This document shows, piece after piece, positions 17,856 to 26,425 of a DNA stretch of 64,000 nt. The position numbers were made by a program, and so were the translations under genes. The notes under the pieces were generated by a model that worked only from the letters and a program-made list of their open reading frames with translations, was not told where the DNA came from and ran no database searches. The stretch's first letter is position 1. Each line of letters begins with the position of its first letter. Source of the DNA: Bacillus shivajii (GTDB lineage: Bacteria > Bacillota > Bacilli > Bacillales > Salisediminibacteriaceae); assembly GCF_020519665.1 (NCBI RefSeq), contig NZ_CP084703.1:4376120-4440119 (forward strand), written 5' to 3'.

Positions 17856-18316
17856 TTTTTCTGGATCTTGAATGCACGATATACTTGTTCAAGAAGGATC
17901 AACTTCATCAATTGATGAGGGAATGTCATTTTTGAAAATGACAGCTTCTGATCCGCCCTCTTTAATACATCATCACTCAGTCCATTCGAACCACCTATTA
18001 CAAATGCTACCTGACTTTTTCCGTATATACTTAACTTCTCCATCTCATCTGCTAGTTTCTCTGATGACCACTGATTTCCTTCGATTGCTAACGCTATAAC
18101 ATATTGGTGAGCTTTGATTTTACTTAGGATCCGCTCCCCTTCTTTATCCTTGATTGAAACTAACTCTTTTTCACTCAACTGTTCTGGAGCTTGTTCATCT
18201 GCAATTTCATCCATCGTTAACTTACAGTATGGACGCAGACGCTTCTCAAACTCTGCTATACCTAACTTGAGGTATTTATCTTTAATCTTACCAACACTTA
18301 TAATTTGAATTTGCAA
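17837..18316 (-). CDS. rlmH: Second, element-borne RlmH (23S rRNA pseudouridine-1915 N3-methyltransferase)
   Basis: With TTG at 18316 as start, six bases after GAGGTG, the product is 159 residues, the normal length for RlmH. A GTG at 18325 would add three residues but lies inside the site. It contains the SPOUT knot signature [16 protein letters not shown] and [18 protein letters not shown] and ends in the conserved NEPYHK. It is clearly diverged from the copy at 22476-22961 (my estimate is about 60% identity), so this is not a recent tandem duplication. It lies at the left end of the recombinase-bearing unit. Because the resident copy has lost the conserved His-Lys tail, this copy may be the functional one. 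Confidence 0.93.
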   Translation of the reverse strand: MQIQIISVGKIKDKYLKLGIAEFEKRLRPYCKLTMDEIADEQAPEQLSEKELVSIKDKEGERILSKIKAHQYVIALAIEGNQWSSEKLADEMEKLSIYGKSQVAFVIGGSNGLSDDVLKRADQKLSFSKMTFPHQLMKLILLEQVYRAFKIQKNEPYHK

Positions 18317-18699
18317 TGATTTCACCTCAATATCTTCTTAAACACAGTCGTAGCAAGCAATTTGGCCTTCCCATTAACATTCAATAGATGAAATGGGCTA
18401 ACTTTTCTCATATTCCCGCTTCTTTGACTATGTACCACCATGTAATATTAGCATAACACTGGTGTAGAGCGATTTATACAAAATGAGCTCTTTCCTCACA
18501 TATAACCACTAACCCAATTCATTCCTTTTACTTTGTATATATCCAGCAAATGGCGAAATTGTAACATTGGAATGGTACTTTTTTCATTAGATCTTCAAGT
18601 TACCAAATAATTATTCATCATGACACACTATACTCGCAACTCATTGTGTGATGAAATTGATGTTCCTAATGGATGATGGTAAAATATAATCAACATGAC
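18317..18699. other. Intergenic region between rlmH2 and rep
   Basis: No gene was seen. It contains a loosely paired segment near 18615-18655 (TCATCA ... TGATGA with CACA/TGTG inside). At its right edge, inside the rep 3' end, a hairpin GACTGCTATTGT/ACAATGGCAGTC (18705-18737) is followed by seven T residues on the plus strand. Either could be part of a replication origin or an antisense transcript terminator; nothing decides this. Confidence 0.35.
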
Positions 18700-19749
18700 T
18701 TAACTGACTGCTATTGTTTCACTAGAACAATGGCAGTCTTTTTTTCGTTCACACATAACTTCTAATGGCGGTAATGAAATATCACTTAAAAGAAGTTCAT
18801 TGATTCCTAATACTTTTCTTAAGCGCTTTTTATTCTTATAGAAGTTGTTGTTAGAATACTTGCTTCTACATTTATCTTCACTGCTAACAATCCATTCCGT
18901 TGCAAAAGCAATCAAAGATGATCTTGTTCTCTTGTCTAATTCAGCATGATTAATTGTGTTTATAACATGCTTTAAACATGAGTATTTTACCCCTTGATTC
19001 AATCCAATGCGTTTTATCCCTTTCTGTAGAGCCTCAATCGCTACCTGTGGTCTAAGAACCTCTACTGCTTTCCTATCTGGACTAATTAATCTAATCTCCG
19101 TATCTGACAACTCAATCTCATACCTCAATAATCCCGCTGCTCTTCTTAGATGACGATCCTTTTCCTCATAATCTGCTTTCTGAAGTAGTTCAGCTTCCTT
19201 GTCATAAAACTTTTCCTTCTTCTTAGTTGCGATCCATTCTATTGTCTCAATATCATTACTACCTTTCGAATAATAATGACGGCGTTTAAACTTTGGAATA
19301 GTTTGTTTAGATGCAGCACATAAATAGTGTTTCACTAAATTCCCAACACTAAAGTTCTTACATACATGAACTTTTTCAACACCCCACTGTTCCTTCGATG
19401 GAATCCTTGATAAAGGAACTTTCAGATGAATTGAGAGGTATTTTTTTAGCACCTTAAAAAAATTATCTAAGTCATTACCTTCTAATTCATACACATTTGC
19501 CCCACAAATAAACTTAGGAATAGAAACTTCAACTTTTAGCCAACCTACAGAAAAATCATTCTCCTTACTGGTATACCTTATAAACGGACTACCTATAAAA
19601 CTATCATCATGAAACATGTAGAAGATAGTCTTCACTTCATCTACTTCTCCCGGGTTCTTTGTAGATGAATTAGTTTTTGTCCAGTTAACAGCCAATAGTT
19701 CTCCCTCAGATAGTACTAATGGAATAGCAAGCTTTACTGTATCAAACAT
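18700..19749 (-). CDS. Phage/plasmid replication protein, gene II/X family
   Basis: This 349-residue protein starts at ATG 19749 with AAGGAGGT eight bases upstream; an in-frame codon at 19782 lacks a site. MFDTVKL at the start, LKVEVSIPKFICGANVYEL (about 85-104) and KFYDKEAELLQ (about 177-187) match the Phage_CRI/gene II replication initiator family of filamentous phages and related plasmids. These nick DNA at a double-strand origin for rolling-circle replication; the Tyr in FYDK is a conserved position. HLRRAAGLLRYEIEL follows as in the family. It suggests the excised circle can replicate or be kept as a plasmid-like form. An origin was not identified with confidence. Confidence 0.75.
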   Translation of the reverse strand: MFDTVKLAIPLVLSEGELLAVNWTKTNSSTKNPGEVDEVKTIFYMFHDDSFIGSPFIRYTSKENDFSVGWLKVEVSIPKFICGANVYELEGNDLDNFFKVLKKYLSIHLKVPLSRIPSKEQWGVEKVHVCKNFSVGNLVKHYLCAASKQTIPKFKRRHYYSKGSNDIETIEWIATKKKEKFYDKEAELLQKADYEEKDRHLRRAAGLLRYEIELSDTEIRLISPDRKAVEVLRPQVAIEALQKGIKRIGLNQGVKYSCLKHVINTINHAELDKRTRSSLIAFATEWIVSSEDKCRSKYSNNNFYKNKKRLRKVLGINELLLSDISLPPLEVMCERKKDCHCSSETIAVS

Positions 19750-19800
19750 AAACAGTACCTCCTTAACGTTATAGTTGTGCACGTATTACAGAGAAATCAA

Positions 19801-19944
19801 TTATTTCTTCTCTATAAACTTATTTACCATTTCAGCCAACTGCTCTATAAACCGACCTTGGTTGTCTTCCTTCTCCAGCAACCAAGCTTTTACGCTACTT
19901 TGATCATTCTCGCCTTCGTTCCATTCGCATTTTTTAAGATTCAT
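19801..19944 (-). CDS. Small protein upstream of rep
   Basis: This 47-residue frame starts at ATG 19944 with GGGAGGTGATGAAGG before it, and begins MNLKKCEWNEGENDQSSVKA. It is acidic and helical, ending in a lysine-rich tail (MVNKFIEKK). It lies 51 bp upstream of rep on the same strand, so it is probably co-transcribed. The size and place would fit a recombination directionality factor or copy-control protein, but no homology is evident. Confidence 0.5.
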   Translation of the reverse strand: MNLKKCEWNEGENDQSSVKAWLLEKEDNQGRFIEQLAEMVNKFIEKK

Positions 19945-20068
19945 CCTTCATCACCTCCCTTTCATGAATCAAATCATAACATGATTAAATTAAAAATATC
20001 AATACCCCTATCATTTTATCAAATTAAGTGATATAGTTTAGTTAATCAATGGTTAGGAGGGAATACGA

Positions 20069-20839
20069 ATGGGTTCAATAACCTTAAATAAGTCCCATCT
20101 TTCAGAACTGGAAGATTTACAAATGGGAAAAAGAGTTCGATATATTCGAGAAGTTCTACAAGAGGAGTTCGGCAATGTTTTTAGTGGAAAGAGCGTAGCA
20201 AATAGAGTACAACTATTTTCTCAGTCTACTTTGACAACAATTGAAAGAGGAAAAACAAAGGATATCCCTGCACGAGTATTACATGGAATTGCTAAAGACT
20301 TTGGAGCAGACTTATACATGTTTTTCGACGATTTTTATGAACAAAGTCACATCACTTCAGTTAAGCTAACACCTGCAATATTGAATACCTTTGATAATGG
20401 GGGTCTTGATTTTGACTCGAAGAATCCTTCTATTGATGGAATAAACCCGCTTCTAGAAAATGAGTACAACATTAAGATGACAATTAGTAAAGTTTCTTCT
20501 AACAAAGATGAACAGATGATGTTCATTCATACAAGTCGAGTCGAATATTCAGAGGAACAGATATTTCTTTTGCTTTCTCAAATACTGAATCAAATGAATA
20601 CTATTGACGCCTCTATGGATCCTTCCTTAACTGATCAAACTAAACAGAATAATGCTATTCGAATTGCCAAAGATTACCTTGACCATAGTAAAACATCACT
20701 AAGTGCTTTTCCTTGGCATCATCACAGTGATCTAATTGAAACTGATAACCTTGCTCGTGAAAGAGCAATTAATTATACAGAAAAGTTAATTGAAAACCTT
20801 AATAAAAAGTCTGAAAGGAAAGAAACAGAAAATGACTAA
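20069..20839 (+). CDS. Xre-type helix-turn-helix regulator
   Basis: This 256-residue protein has the site TTAGGAGGG before ATG 20069. The N-terminal ~90 residues contain an HTH_3/Cro-C1 domain (GKRVRYIREVLQEEFG, SQSTLTTIERGKTKDIPARVLHGIAKDFGADLYMFF). The C-terminal 160 residues are helical and not recognised. It lies divergent from the small gene and rep on the minus strand, and its end overlaps the start of the recombinase by 8 nt. It probably controls the divergent rep/recombinase region. The 124-bp divergent gap (19945-20068) is AT-rich and would hold its operators. Confidence 0.8.
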   Translation: MGSITLNKSHLSELEDLQMGKRVRYIREVLQEEFGNVFSGKSVANRVQLFSQSTLTTIERGKTKDIPARVLHGIAKDFGADLYMFFDDFYEQSHITSVKLTPAILNTFDNGGLDFDSKNPSIDGINPLLENEYNIKMTISKVSSNKDEQMMFIHTSRVEYSEEQIFLLLSQILNQMNTIDASMDPSLTDQTKQNNAIRIAKDYLDHSKTSLSAFPWHHHSDLIETDNLARERAINYTEKLIENLNKKSERKETEND

Positions 20840-22541
20840 CCCAATACCAGCTGCAATCTACGCTCGTGTAAGCACAGAAGAACAAGCTAAAGAAGGATTT
20901 AGCATCAGAGCACAGATTGAAGAGCTTGAAACTTATGCGAAAAATCATGGAATGGATATTGTCGAAAGATACATCGACAATGGTGCCAGTGGTAAAAGTA
21001 TCGCTGGACGCCAAGAGATGACTCGCCTTTTGAAAGATATTGAAAAAGGAACATTCAAAAAAGTCATCGTTTATAAGATCGACCGTATTGCACGTAATTC
21101 GAGAGATGCTATGGAAATTGCAGAACGGTGTCAACAAGCTGATATAGGATTGATAAGTTTAAAGGAAAACTTCGATATCGCTAATCCTGCAGGGAAAATG
21201 ATGTTCCAAATGATGAGTAACTTTGCAGAGTTTGAAAGAAATACAATCAATGATCGTCTGAAGATGGGGATGATCCAACGAGCAAAACAAGGGTTACACA
21301 ATGGTGGTAGACCTCTTGGTTATAATTCTGTCAATAAAATGCTCGTCATTAATGAAGAGGAAGCCCACGTTGTCCGGATGATCTTCAACTACGCTGAACA
21401 AGAATTAGGCTACAAAGCAATTGTAAATCGGCTAAATGACATGGGATACAAAACTAAAAAAGGGAAACTCTTCTCTGTTATCACAATAAGAACGATTCTG
21501 GATAACCCTATTTACATTGGAAAGATACGTTATAACCTTTATGAAAAATGGACTGAAAAGAAGCGTAAAGGAAAGAACGATGATTACATCCTTGTTGATG
21601 GTCAACATGAAGCCATTATCGAACAATCACAATGGGATCGTGTCCAGCAAATTAGAAAAAAGCGTGGTCGCAGACCAACACAGTCGACAGAGCCTTATCT
21701 ATTAACTGGATTAGTAAAGTGCCCTGTATGCGGTACTGGAATGACTTCAGGAAAATCACAAGGAAGTAAAGGTAAGAAATATCGCTACTATATTTGTCGG
21801 CTTTATCAAACTCAAGGAAAAGAAGCTTGTAAAGCTCACTCAGTGCCAGCAGGGAAAGTTGAACAGCACGTATTCGATGAGTTAAAAAGAATTACTGCTG
21901 AACCTTACGTTATCAAGAAGATTATTAAAAGTGTAAATGAGAAGCGAAGTCAAGCTCATGAACCTATCACCGAAGAACTAAGGCTCATGCAGAAGAAGCT
22001 ATCTAAAGTAGAGACACAAATTAAGAATATCATCAACGAATTAATGGATGACCCATCACTAAAGTCGATATTTAAGCCCAAGTTAGAAGAACTCACAACA
22101 GAGAAAGAAAGCATTGAAGCAAAAATTGAGGAACTCAATGAAGGGTTAGAAGTTTGCGACACAACACCTATCGATGATGAAGCATTGTATCACCTTTTAT
22201 CAAATTTTGATCAAGTTTTACAGTCTGCGGATCCAGAACAACAGAAGTCATTGTTTCATATGATCATCAAAGAAATCCATGTAACTAGAGAAGCACCACG
22301 GAATGTGACAAGGGTTGATCTGCATTTTGACTTCACAATCGAAGGACTACAAAATGAAGGTACAGGAGAGTTGTTGCACACCCTTAATACAGATTTTATT
22401 CAACCAGTGGACAACTCTGTTTGGGAAATTACTGATGGTAAAAAGGTGAGCGAAGCGATGTCTTCGCTTAACATTTTACCCTTGAAGTATGTACGGTTCA
22501 TTCCTATTAATCCGAAACGCTCGGTAAATCTGTTCAAGTAG
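20832..22541 (+). CDS. Large serine recombinase (integrase)
   Basis: This 569-residue protein starts at ATG 20832, inside the end of the preceding gene. The resolvase domain has the catalytic Ser14 in [10 protein letters not shown], then [11 protein letters not shown] and [18 protein letters not shown] Recombinase domain (about 160-280), a zinc ribbon CPVCGTGM ... YYICR ... ACKAH (about 296-335) and a coiled coil (about 380-445) follow, which is the normal order for phiC31-like integrases. The last 66 nt (22476-22541) run antisense through resident rlmH, so the final ~21 residues come from host DNA and would change on excision. It is one protein, not a CcrA/CcrB pair. Confidence 0.93.
   Translation: MTNPIPAAIYARVSTEEQAKEGFSIRAQIEELETYAKNHGMDIVERYIDNGASGKSIAGRQEMTRLLKDIEKGTFKKVIVYKIDRIARNSRDAMEIAERCQQADIGLISLKENFDIANPAGKMMFQMMSNFAEFERNTINDRLKMGMIQRAKQGLHNGGRPLGYNSVNKMLVINEEEAHVVRMIFNYAEQELGYKAIVNRLNDMGYKTKKGKLFSVITIRTILDNPIYIGKIRYNLYEKWTEKKRKGKNDDYILVDGQHEAIIEQSQWDRVQQIRKKRGRRPTQSTEPYLLTGLVKCPVCGTGMTSGKSQGSKGKKYRYYICRLYQTQGKEACKAHSVPAGKVEQHVFDELKRITAEPYVIKKIIKSVNEKRSQAHEPITEELRLMQKKLSKVETQIKNIINELMDDPSLKSIFKPKLEELTTEKESIEAKIEELNEGLEVCDTTPIDDEALYHLLSNFDQVLQSADPEQQKSLFHMIIKEIHVTREAPRNVTRVDLHFDFTIEGLQNEGTGELLHTLNTDFIQPVDNSVWEITDGKKVSEAMSSLNILPLKYVRFIPINPKRSVNLFK
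22449..22468 (-). terminator. Hairpin ending the resident rlmH transcript
   Basis: On the minus strand AGCGAAG, a 6-nt loop and CTTCGCT lie 8 bp past the rlmH stop and are followed by CACCTTTTT. It lies inside the recombinase coding sequence, so the element end appears to supply the terminator for the host gene. Confidence 0.55.
22476..22495. other. Right attachment junction (attR-like) inside rlmH
   Basis: Reading the rlmH strand, the sequence agrees with normal rlmH through the Pro-Tyr codons (CCGTAC, 22496-22491). It then changes to ATACTTCAAGGGTAA, which belongs to the element and continues as the recombinase gene on the other strand. The strand-exchange dinucleotide is therefore at about 22488-22492. 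Confidence 0.7.
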
Positions 22542-22961
22542 TACGAGACGCATAAGTTGATGTGGAAACGTCATATCAGAAAATGAAAGATGTAAGTTTG
22601 CACGTTTTAATACGTCATCGCTTAATCCAACTGATCCACCAATGATAAAAGCGACTTTACTTTTGCCATATGTAGCTAATTGGTCTAGTTCTTTTGCAAA
22701 GCGTTCAGATGTCCATTTCTTTCCTTCAATCGCTAGAGCAATCACATATGTATCCGAATTGATTTTACTTAAAATCCTTTCTCCTTCTTTTTGTTTTACT
22801 TGGAGTACTTCTGCTTCGCTCATATTTTCAGGTGCCTTCTCATCTGGAGCTTCGACGACCTGCACATTCGCGTAGGATGACAATCGCTTCTCATATTCTT
22901 GAATTCCTTGTTTTAAATATTTTTCTTTTAATTTCCCTACTGTCATTATCGAGATATTCAC
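22476..22961 (-). CDS. rlmH: Resident RlmH with altered C-terminus
   Basis: This 161-residue SPOUT methyltransferase uses SAM to methylate N3 of pseudouridine 1915 in 23S rRNA. GTG at 22961 is the start, nine bases after [21 protein letters not shown] and [18 protein letters not shown] are normal, and its place next to the CxxH/CxxC protein, htrA and the wal operon is the usual Bacillus one. Its ending is NEPYILQG instead of the family's NEPYHK, two residues longer and without the conserved His. RlmH works as a dimer with the tail near the active site, so activity may be lowered. The change falls exactly where the element joins. Confidence 0.95.
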   Translation of the reverse strand: MNISIMTVGKLKEKYLKQGIQEYEKRLSSYANVQVVEAPDEKAPENMSEAEVLQVKQKEGERILSKINSDTYVIALAIEGKKWTSERFAKELDQLATYGKSKVAFIIGGSVGLSDDVLKRANLHLSFSDMTFPHQLMRLVLLEQIYRAFRINRNEPYILQG

Positions 22962-22985
22962 ATGTACATATCCTTTCTAAACTTT

Positions 22986-23318
22986 TTATCCACAATAGTT
23001 ATCCACATATACACAGGTTGTTTGTGGAGTTATCCACTTACTTTGTATTTTGCTTGTTCTTCACACATGAAACATACTGTGGAAAACTCTTTATCATTTA
23101 AAACTTCTTCTAATTGTGGAGGCATTCCATTTTCATCTATTGCTTCTTCAATCGCTATATCAATATGCTCTTTGCAACTATATATCACTCTTTTATCGCT
23201 CCTTTACATCACTTCTTTATACGTACGGTATTATAACATATGATTTTGACCTTTTCGTTCTAAGTACTTCATCGTGTGGATAACTTCAAGTTGTGTCACA
23301 TCGATTTACTTATCCACA
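22986..23318. promoter_or_regulatory. Cluster of DnaA boxes upstream of rlmH
   Basis: Four perfect TTATCCACA boxes occur at 22986-22994, 22999-23007, 23275-23283 (reverse) and 23310-23318. One-mismatch boxes lie at 23030-23038 and 23078-23086 (reverse). The 52-codon CxxH/CxxC gene lies between them. The site is about 40 kb from oriC, so it is not the origin itself. It could titrate DnaA or regulate the neighbouring genes. Confidence 0.75.
23030..23188 (-). CDS. yyzF: CxxH/CxxC protein (YyzF-like)
   Basis: This 52-residue frame starts at GTG 23188 with AAAGGAG upstream. It begins VIYSCKEHIDIAIEEAIDEN and later reads STVCFMCEEQAKYKV, so it has the Cys-x-x-His and Cys-x-x-Cys pairs of the small CxxH/CxxC family found beside rlmH and htrA in Bacillus. 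It is probably a zinc-binding protein of unknown role. It precedes rlmH by 68 bp on the same strand. Confidence 0.85.
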   Translation of the reverse strand: MIYSCKEHIDIAIEEAIDENGMPPQLEEVLNDKEFSTVCFMCEEQAKYKVSG

Positions 23319-23326
23319 ATAAAATA

Positions 23327-23363
23327 GAAAAGCCCAGGAGGTTCTATCTTTTCCCCCTGAGCT
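23327..23363 (-). terminator. htrA terminator
   Basis: On the minus strand AGCTCAGGGGG pairs with CCTCCTGGGCT and is followed by TTTTC, 19 bp past the htrA stop. Confidence 0.7.
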
Positions 23364-23381
23364 TATTTACGTTCGTTCATG

Positions 23382-24593
23382 TTAAAAAACTTGTTTATCT
23401 AACGTTAATTCAACTTCCTCTAACTCACCATCTCGATAGAACCTTACTGTCATCGAGTCACCGATGCGTTTTTCTGTATATAAGAATCGACGAAGATCAT
23501 GCGTATCTTTAATTGCTTCTCCCTCAAGTTCAACGATGACATCGCCTTCTTTAAGACCCGCATTAGATGCTGGAGTATCAGGTTGTACACCTTCTATATA
23601 CACGCCACCTTTCACGTCTTCAGGTAAGCCAAGCATGCCTTGCCAATACGCACTTGGAATTTCATTTAAAGAGCGAATGATTACACCCATTTGTGGACGT
23701 TGAACTTCACCATAACGTTCGAGATCTTCGATGACTGGCAATACGATCGCTGAAGGGATCGAAAAGCCAATTCCTTCTACCGCTTGTTGCGCAATTTTCA
23801 TCGAGTTAATGCCAATGACTTCACCTTGAATATTTAACAATGCTCCGCCACTATTCCCTGGGTTAATTGCAGCGTCTGTTTGTAATACTTCTGCCTCCCA
23901 ATCGGGTTGCCCATTTCCAGAAAAATCAACTGGAATGCTTCGTTCTACTGCGCTAATAATTCCTAATGTGACAGACCCTTCAAATGCTAGTGGGTTTCCG
24001 ATTGCAATCGCGGGCTCACCCGCTCGTAAATGATCTGAGTTTCCAAATTCAGCGACATCTGTTACATTTTCTGCATCAATTGTTAAAACCGCTAAGTCTG
24101 TTAGCTGATCTTCACCAACAATTTCTGCTTCTACTCTTGATCCATCTGCAAGTGTAACTTCAACTTCATTTGCTCCTTGAATCACATGCTGGTTCGTGAC
24201 AACAAAAGCAAGATCACCTTCAACTTTATAGATAACTCCTGACCCAGTTCCTTCCTGATTCCCTTGGAAGAACCCTGAGGAGTCGCGCATATTAATAACG
24301 CCAACGACTGCTTCAGACACTCGATCAACGGCATCAATGACTTCCGATGTCATATTTAACTGAACGTTTGTTACTTCTTGCTCTTCGACGATCTCACTTG
24401 TTGTATCGATTACATCCGAACCTTTTGGTACAACATCATAAGGTAGTAAGCCGTAATTTGCTAAAATAGGAATGGAAAAAACAACAATAAGAGCTCCTAT
24501 AATCGCACCAATAAATGAAAATAAACTTAAACGATTTGTTGATCTTCGCTCTTTTCTTCTCGTCGTTTCATATTGGTTATCATAATATCCCAT
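23382..24593 (-). CDS. htrC: HtrA-type membrane serine protease (HtrC/YyxA)
   Basis: This 403-residue protein has a cytoplasmic N-terminus, one membrane segment (about 21-50), a trypsin-like domain and a C-terminal PDZ domain (about 295-395). The catalytic triad is visible: His136 in TNQHVIQG, Asp166 in LTDLAVL and Ser248 in GNSGGALL. It degrades or refolds misfolded proteins at the outer face of the membrane. GAGGAGGG precedes its ATG. It follows walJ by about 250 bp, as in Bacillus subtilis, where the orthologue is yyxA/htrC. Confidence 0.93.
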   Translation of the reverse strand: MGYYDNQYETTRRKERRSTNRLSLFSFIGAIIGALIVVFSIPILANYGLLPYDVVPKGSDVIDTTSEIVEEQEVTNVQLNMTSEVIDAVDRVSEAVVGVINMRDSSGFFQGNQEGTGSGVIYKVEGDLAFVVTNQHVIQGANEVEVTLADGSRVEAEIVGEDQLTDLAVLTIDAENVTDVAEFGNSDHLRAGEPAIAIGNPLAFEGSVTLGIISAVERSIPVDFSGNGQPDWEAEVLQTDAAINPGNSGGALLNIQGEVIGINSMKIAQQAVEGIGFSIPSAIVLPVIEDLERYGEVQRPQMGVIIRSLNEIPSAYWQGMLGLPEDVKGGVYIEGVQPDTPASNAGLKEGDVIVELEGEAIKDTHDLRRFLYTEKRIGDSMTVRFYRDGELEEVELTLDKQVF

Positions 24594-24841
24594 GGAAAAC
24601 CCTCCTCATCATCAATATTGTGAGGACGTTCAATAAGTTTCGGAAAATATACAAACTTTCCAACGAAGAAATTCGATGTGTCATTTTTACCGGACTTTTT
24701 GAACATCCTCTCTAAGAGAAAAGTCTTATGTTTATTATCATCCATCTTTATTTTATAAAACTATGAATAGATGCGTCTATTATTTTGGATGGTTTTCGAT
24801 AATTTTTCACACATATTAAGATTTCCCATGTCAATTCGTAA

Positions 24842-25636
24842 TTATACATTTATGACCGGGGTTGGTTTTAACGGATCGGTGTCATAAAGTTTTACTTGAT
24901 CACCAACAGCAAATCCTTTTTCCTCTAACGTTTGCTGTACAGTCATTTTCGCTAAATCTTTCATATTATTATCTAAACTTAAGTGTGCTAAATAAACGGA
25001 AGCAGGCTTGTCTGTTAATATATCTGCTAAGGCTAATCCTGCATCAACATTGGAAACGTGCCCTTCATCTCCTAGAATTCTTCGTTTGATATTCCATGGA
25101 TATTTGCCCATACGTAACATATCCATATCGTGATTCGACTCAAAGACGAAAGCATTTGAGTCTTTTGTTATCCCTTTTATGCGTTCACTGACATAACCGG
25201 TGTCAGTAACAATCGATAACTTCCTTCCTCCATGGTGAAACGTAAAAAACATCGGTTCTGCAGCATCATGTGACACACCAAATGTTTCTACATCGAGCTG
25301 TCCAAAGGCCTTCGTCTCACCAATTTCAAAGTGGAATTTCTGATCTAACGTTACTGTTCCTAACTTACTTTCCATCGCCTTCCACGTTTTATCATTTGCA
25401 TAGATTGGTAAGTTGTAACGTCTTGCTAAAATACCTACTCCTTTAATGTGATCACTGTGTTCATGAGTGACTAAAATTCCGTCTAAATCTTTTGGCGACA
25501 CATTCACTTTTTCAAAACATTCTTCGATTTTCTTTCCACTTAAGCCAGCATCAATTAATAGCTTTTGATCATCGGTTTCTACATATATTGCATTTCCTGT
25601 ACTTCCGCTCGCTAAAACACTTAACCGTAAACTCAT
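24842..25636 (-). CDS. walJ: WalJ/YycJ metallo-beta-lactamase fold protein
   Basis: This 264-residue protein starts at ATG 25636, giving [20 protein letters not shown], the usual family beginning and length. The metallo-hydrolase signature [10 protein letters not shown] lies near residue 60-69, with a later metal His in [10 protein letters not shown]. It is predicted to be a nuclease-like metallo-beta-lactamase of the wal operon; its substrate is uncertain, with links proposed to mismatch repair and to coordinating replication with the cell wall. It starts 4 bp after walI. Confidence 0.93.
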   Translation of the reverse strand: MSLRLSVLASGSTGNAIYVETDDQKLLIDAGLSGKKIEECFEKVNVSPKDLDGILVTHEHSDHIKGVGILARRYNLPIYANDKTWKAMESKLGTVTLDQKFHFEIGETKAFGQLDVETFGVSHDAAEPMFFTFHHGGRKLSIVTDTGYVSERIKGITKDSNAFVFESNHDMDMLRMGKYPWNIKRRILGDEGHVSNVDAGLALADILTDKPASVYLAHLSLDNNMKDLAKMTVQQTLEEKGFAVGDQVKLYDTDPLKPTPVINV

Positions 25637-25640
25637 GTTG

Positions 25641-26423
25641 TTATTCACTCTCCACACGTCGCACGACTGAATCGATCGCATAGACAAGATAGGTTTCTTC
25701 ACCTACTTGTATTTGCCAAACAGGTGCAAACACTTGTATTTCTCCTGTTGGTTGAATTTCGCTATTATAACCCAACCTAGCATTGTCAATCACCGTGCCT
25801 TCTGGAATTAATTGCTCTTTTAGTAACGCTTCAACTGCCTTCATTGGAGTTAGCATTTCTTGCTCTCTACCTTGAGGTGAGATTGCCATATACTCTTGGG
25901 TATAGGCTATCACTTCAAGGTCATCATTTAAATATAAAACAAGATGAACACGGGATGGACTATATTTATCAATCGGTCTTCCCTCATAAGTTTGATGCAA
26001 TGTAATGATTTGCTGTTCCTCATCATAGTTGGAAAACTCATATTCCTGGCCGTTAATAACATATTGCTGTAAAAAAGCATCAACACTAGCAGGTAAATTG
26101 CCATCAGCCAATATATATGGATCATCCATCTCAGCAATAATTTGATAATCGTTTACATATATCGTTTGGCGATCAAGTTCTTCTTGTAAATATTCCGCAT
26201 CGAAAGTTGTTAAAGTACCTGTAATGTACGATCCGTATTTCGTTTCTTCTGAATCATTGATCTTAACATCAATATTCCATTCATTTAACTCTTCTTGTAA
26301 CGTTGATTGTGAAAGTGCACCAATATCTCCAGATGTTCTTTTCTCAAATAATTGATGGCCGAGGAAAATATTTAATATCAAGAACGTCAAGATAAATATT
26401 GATTTCGTTTTACTAAAGTCCAT
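25641..26423 (-). CDS. walI: WalI/YycI regulator of WalK
   Basis: This 260-residue protein has an N-terminal membrane anchor ([18 protein letters not shown]) and an extracellular YycI domain ([11 protein letters not shown] at the end). With WalH it forms a membrane complex with WalK that restrains kinase activity. The gene starts 2 bp after walH, as expected for the operon. Confidence 0.92.
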   Translation of the reverse strand: MDFSKTKSIFILTFLILNIFLGHQLFEKRTSGDIGALSQSTLQEELNEWNIDVKINDSEETKYGSYITGTLTTFDAEYLQEELDRQTIYVNDYQIIAEMDDPYILADGNLPASVDAFLQQYVINGQEYEFSNYDEEQQIITLHQTYEGRPIDKYSPSRVHLVLYLNDDLEVIAYTQEYMAISPQGREQEMLTPMKAVEALLKEQLIPEGTVIDNARLGYNSEIQPTGEIQVFAPVWQIQVGEETYLVYAIDSVVRRVESE

Positions 26424-26425
26424 AG

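Larger units (their letters stand above)
17837..22490. mobile_element. Small rlmH-targeted integrative element with serine recombinase and rolling-circle Rep
   Basis: The unit holds rlmH2, a gpII-like Rep, a 47-residue protein, an Xre regulator and a large serine recombinase. The right junction is within the last codons of resident rlmH: its coding sequence is normal up to Asn-Glu-Pro-Tyr and then reads Ile-Leu-Gln-Gly-stop. The left junction is placed at the 3' end of rlmH2, where normal attB-like sequence is found. The right end is well supported. The left end is an inference, since the element could extend further left. Confidence 0.65.

Noticed and set aside
18705..18744. Using the hairpin in the rep 3' end as the rep terminator
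   Set aside because: Its T run is on the plus strand, opposite to rep, so it cannot end rep transcription in the normal way.
20069..20839. Assigning the Xre protein as a BREX regulator (BrxR)
   Set aside because: It lies 5 kb away, next to the recombinase, and its C-terminal part does not show a WYL domain, so element control is more likely.
17837..22961. Calling the island an SCCmec or SCC element
   Set aside because: There is no ccrA/ccrB or ccrC pair by gene layout, no mec genes, and the junction does not restore the rlmH tail. Only the target gene and one core motif are shared.
24527..24745. A 72-residue minus-strand frame overlapping the start of htrA
   Set aside because: It overlaps the well-supported htrA start in another frame and lacks a ribosome site.
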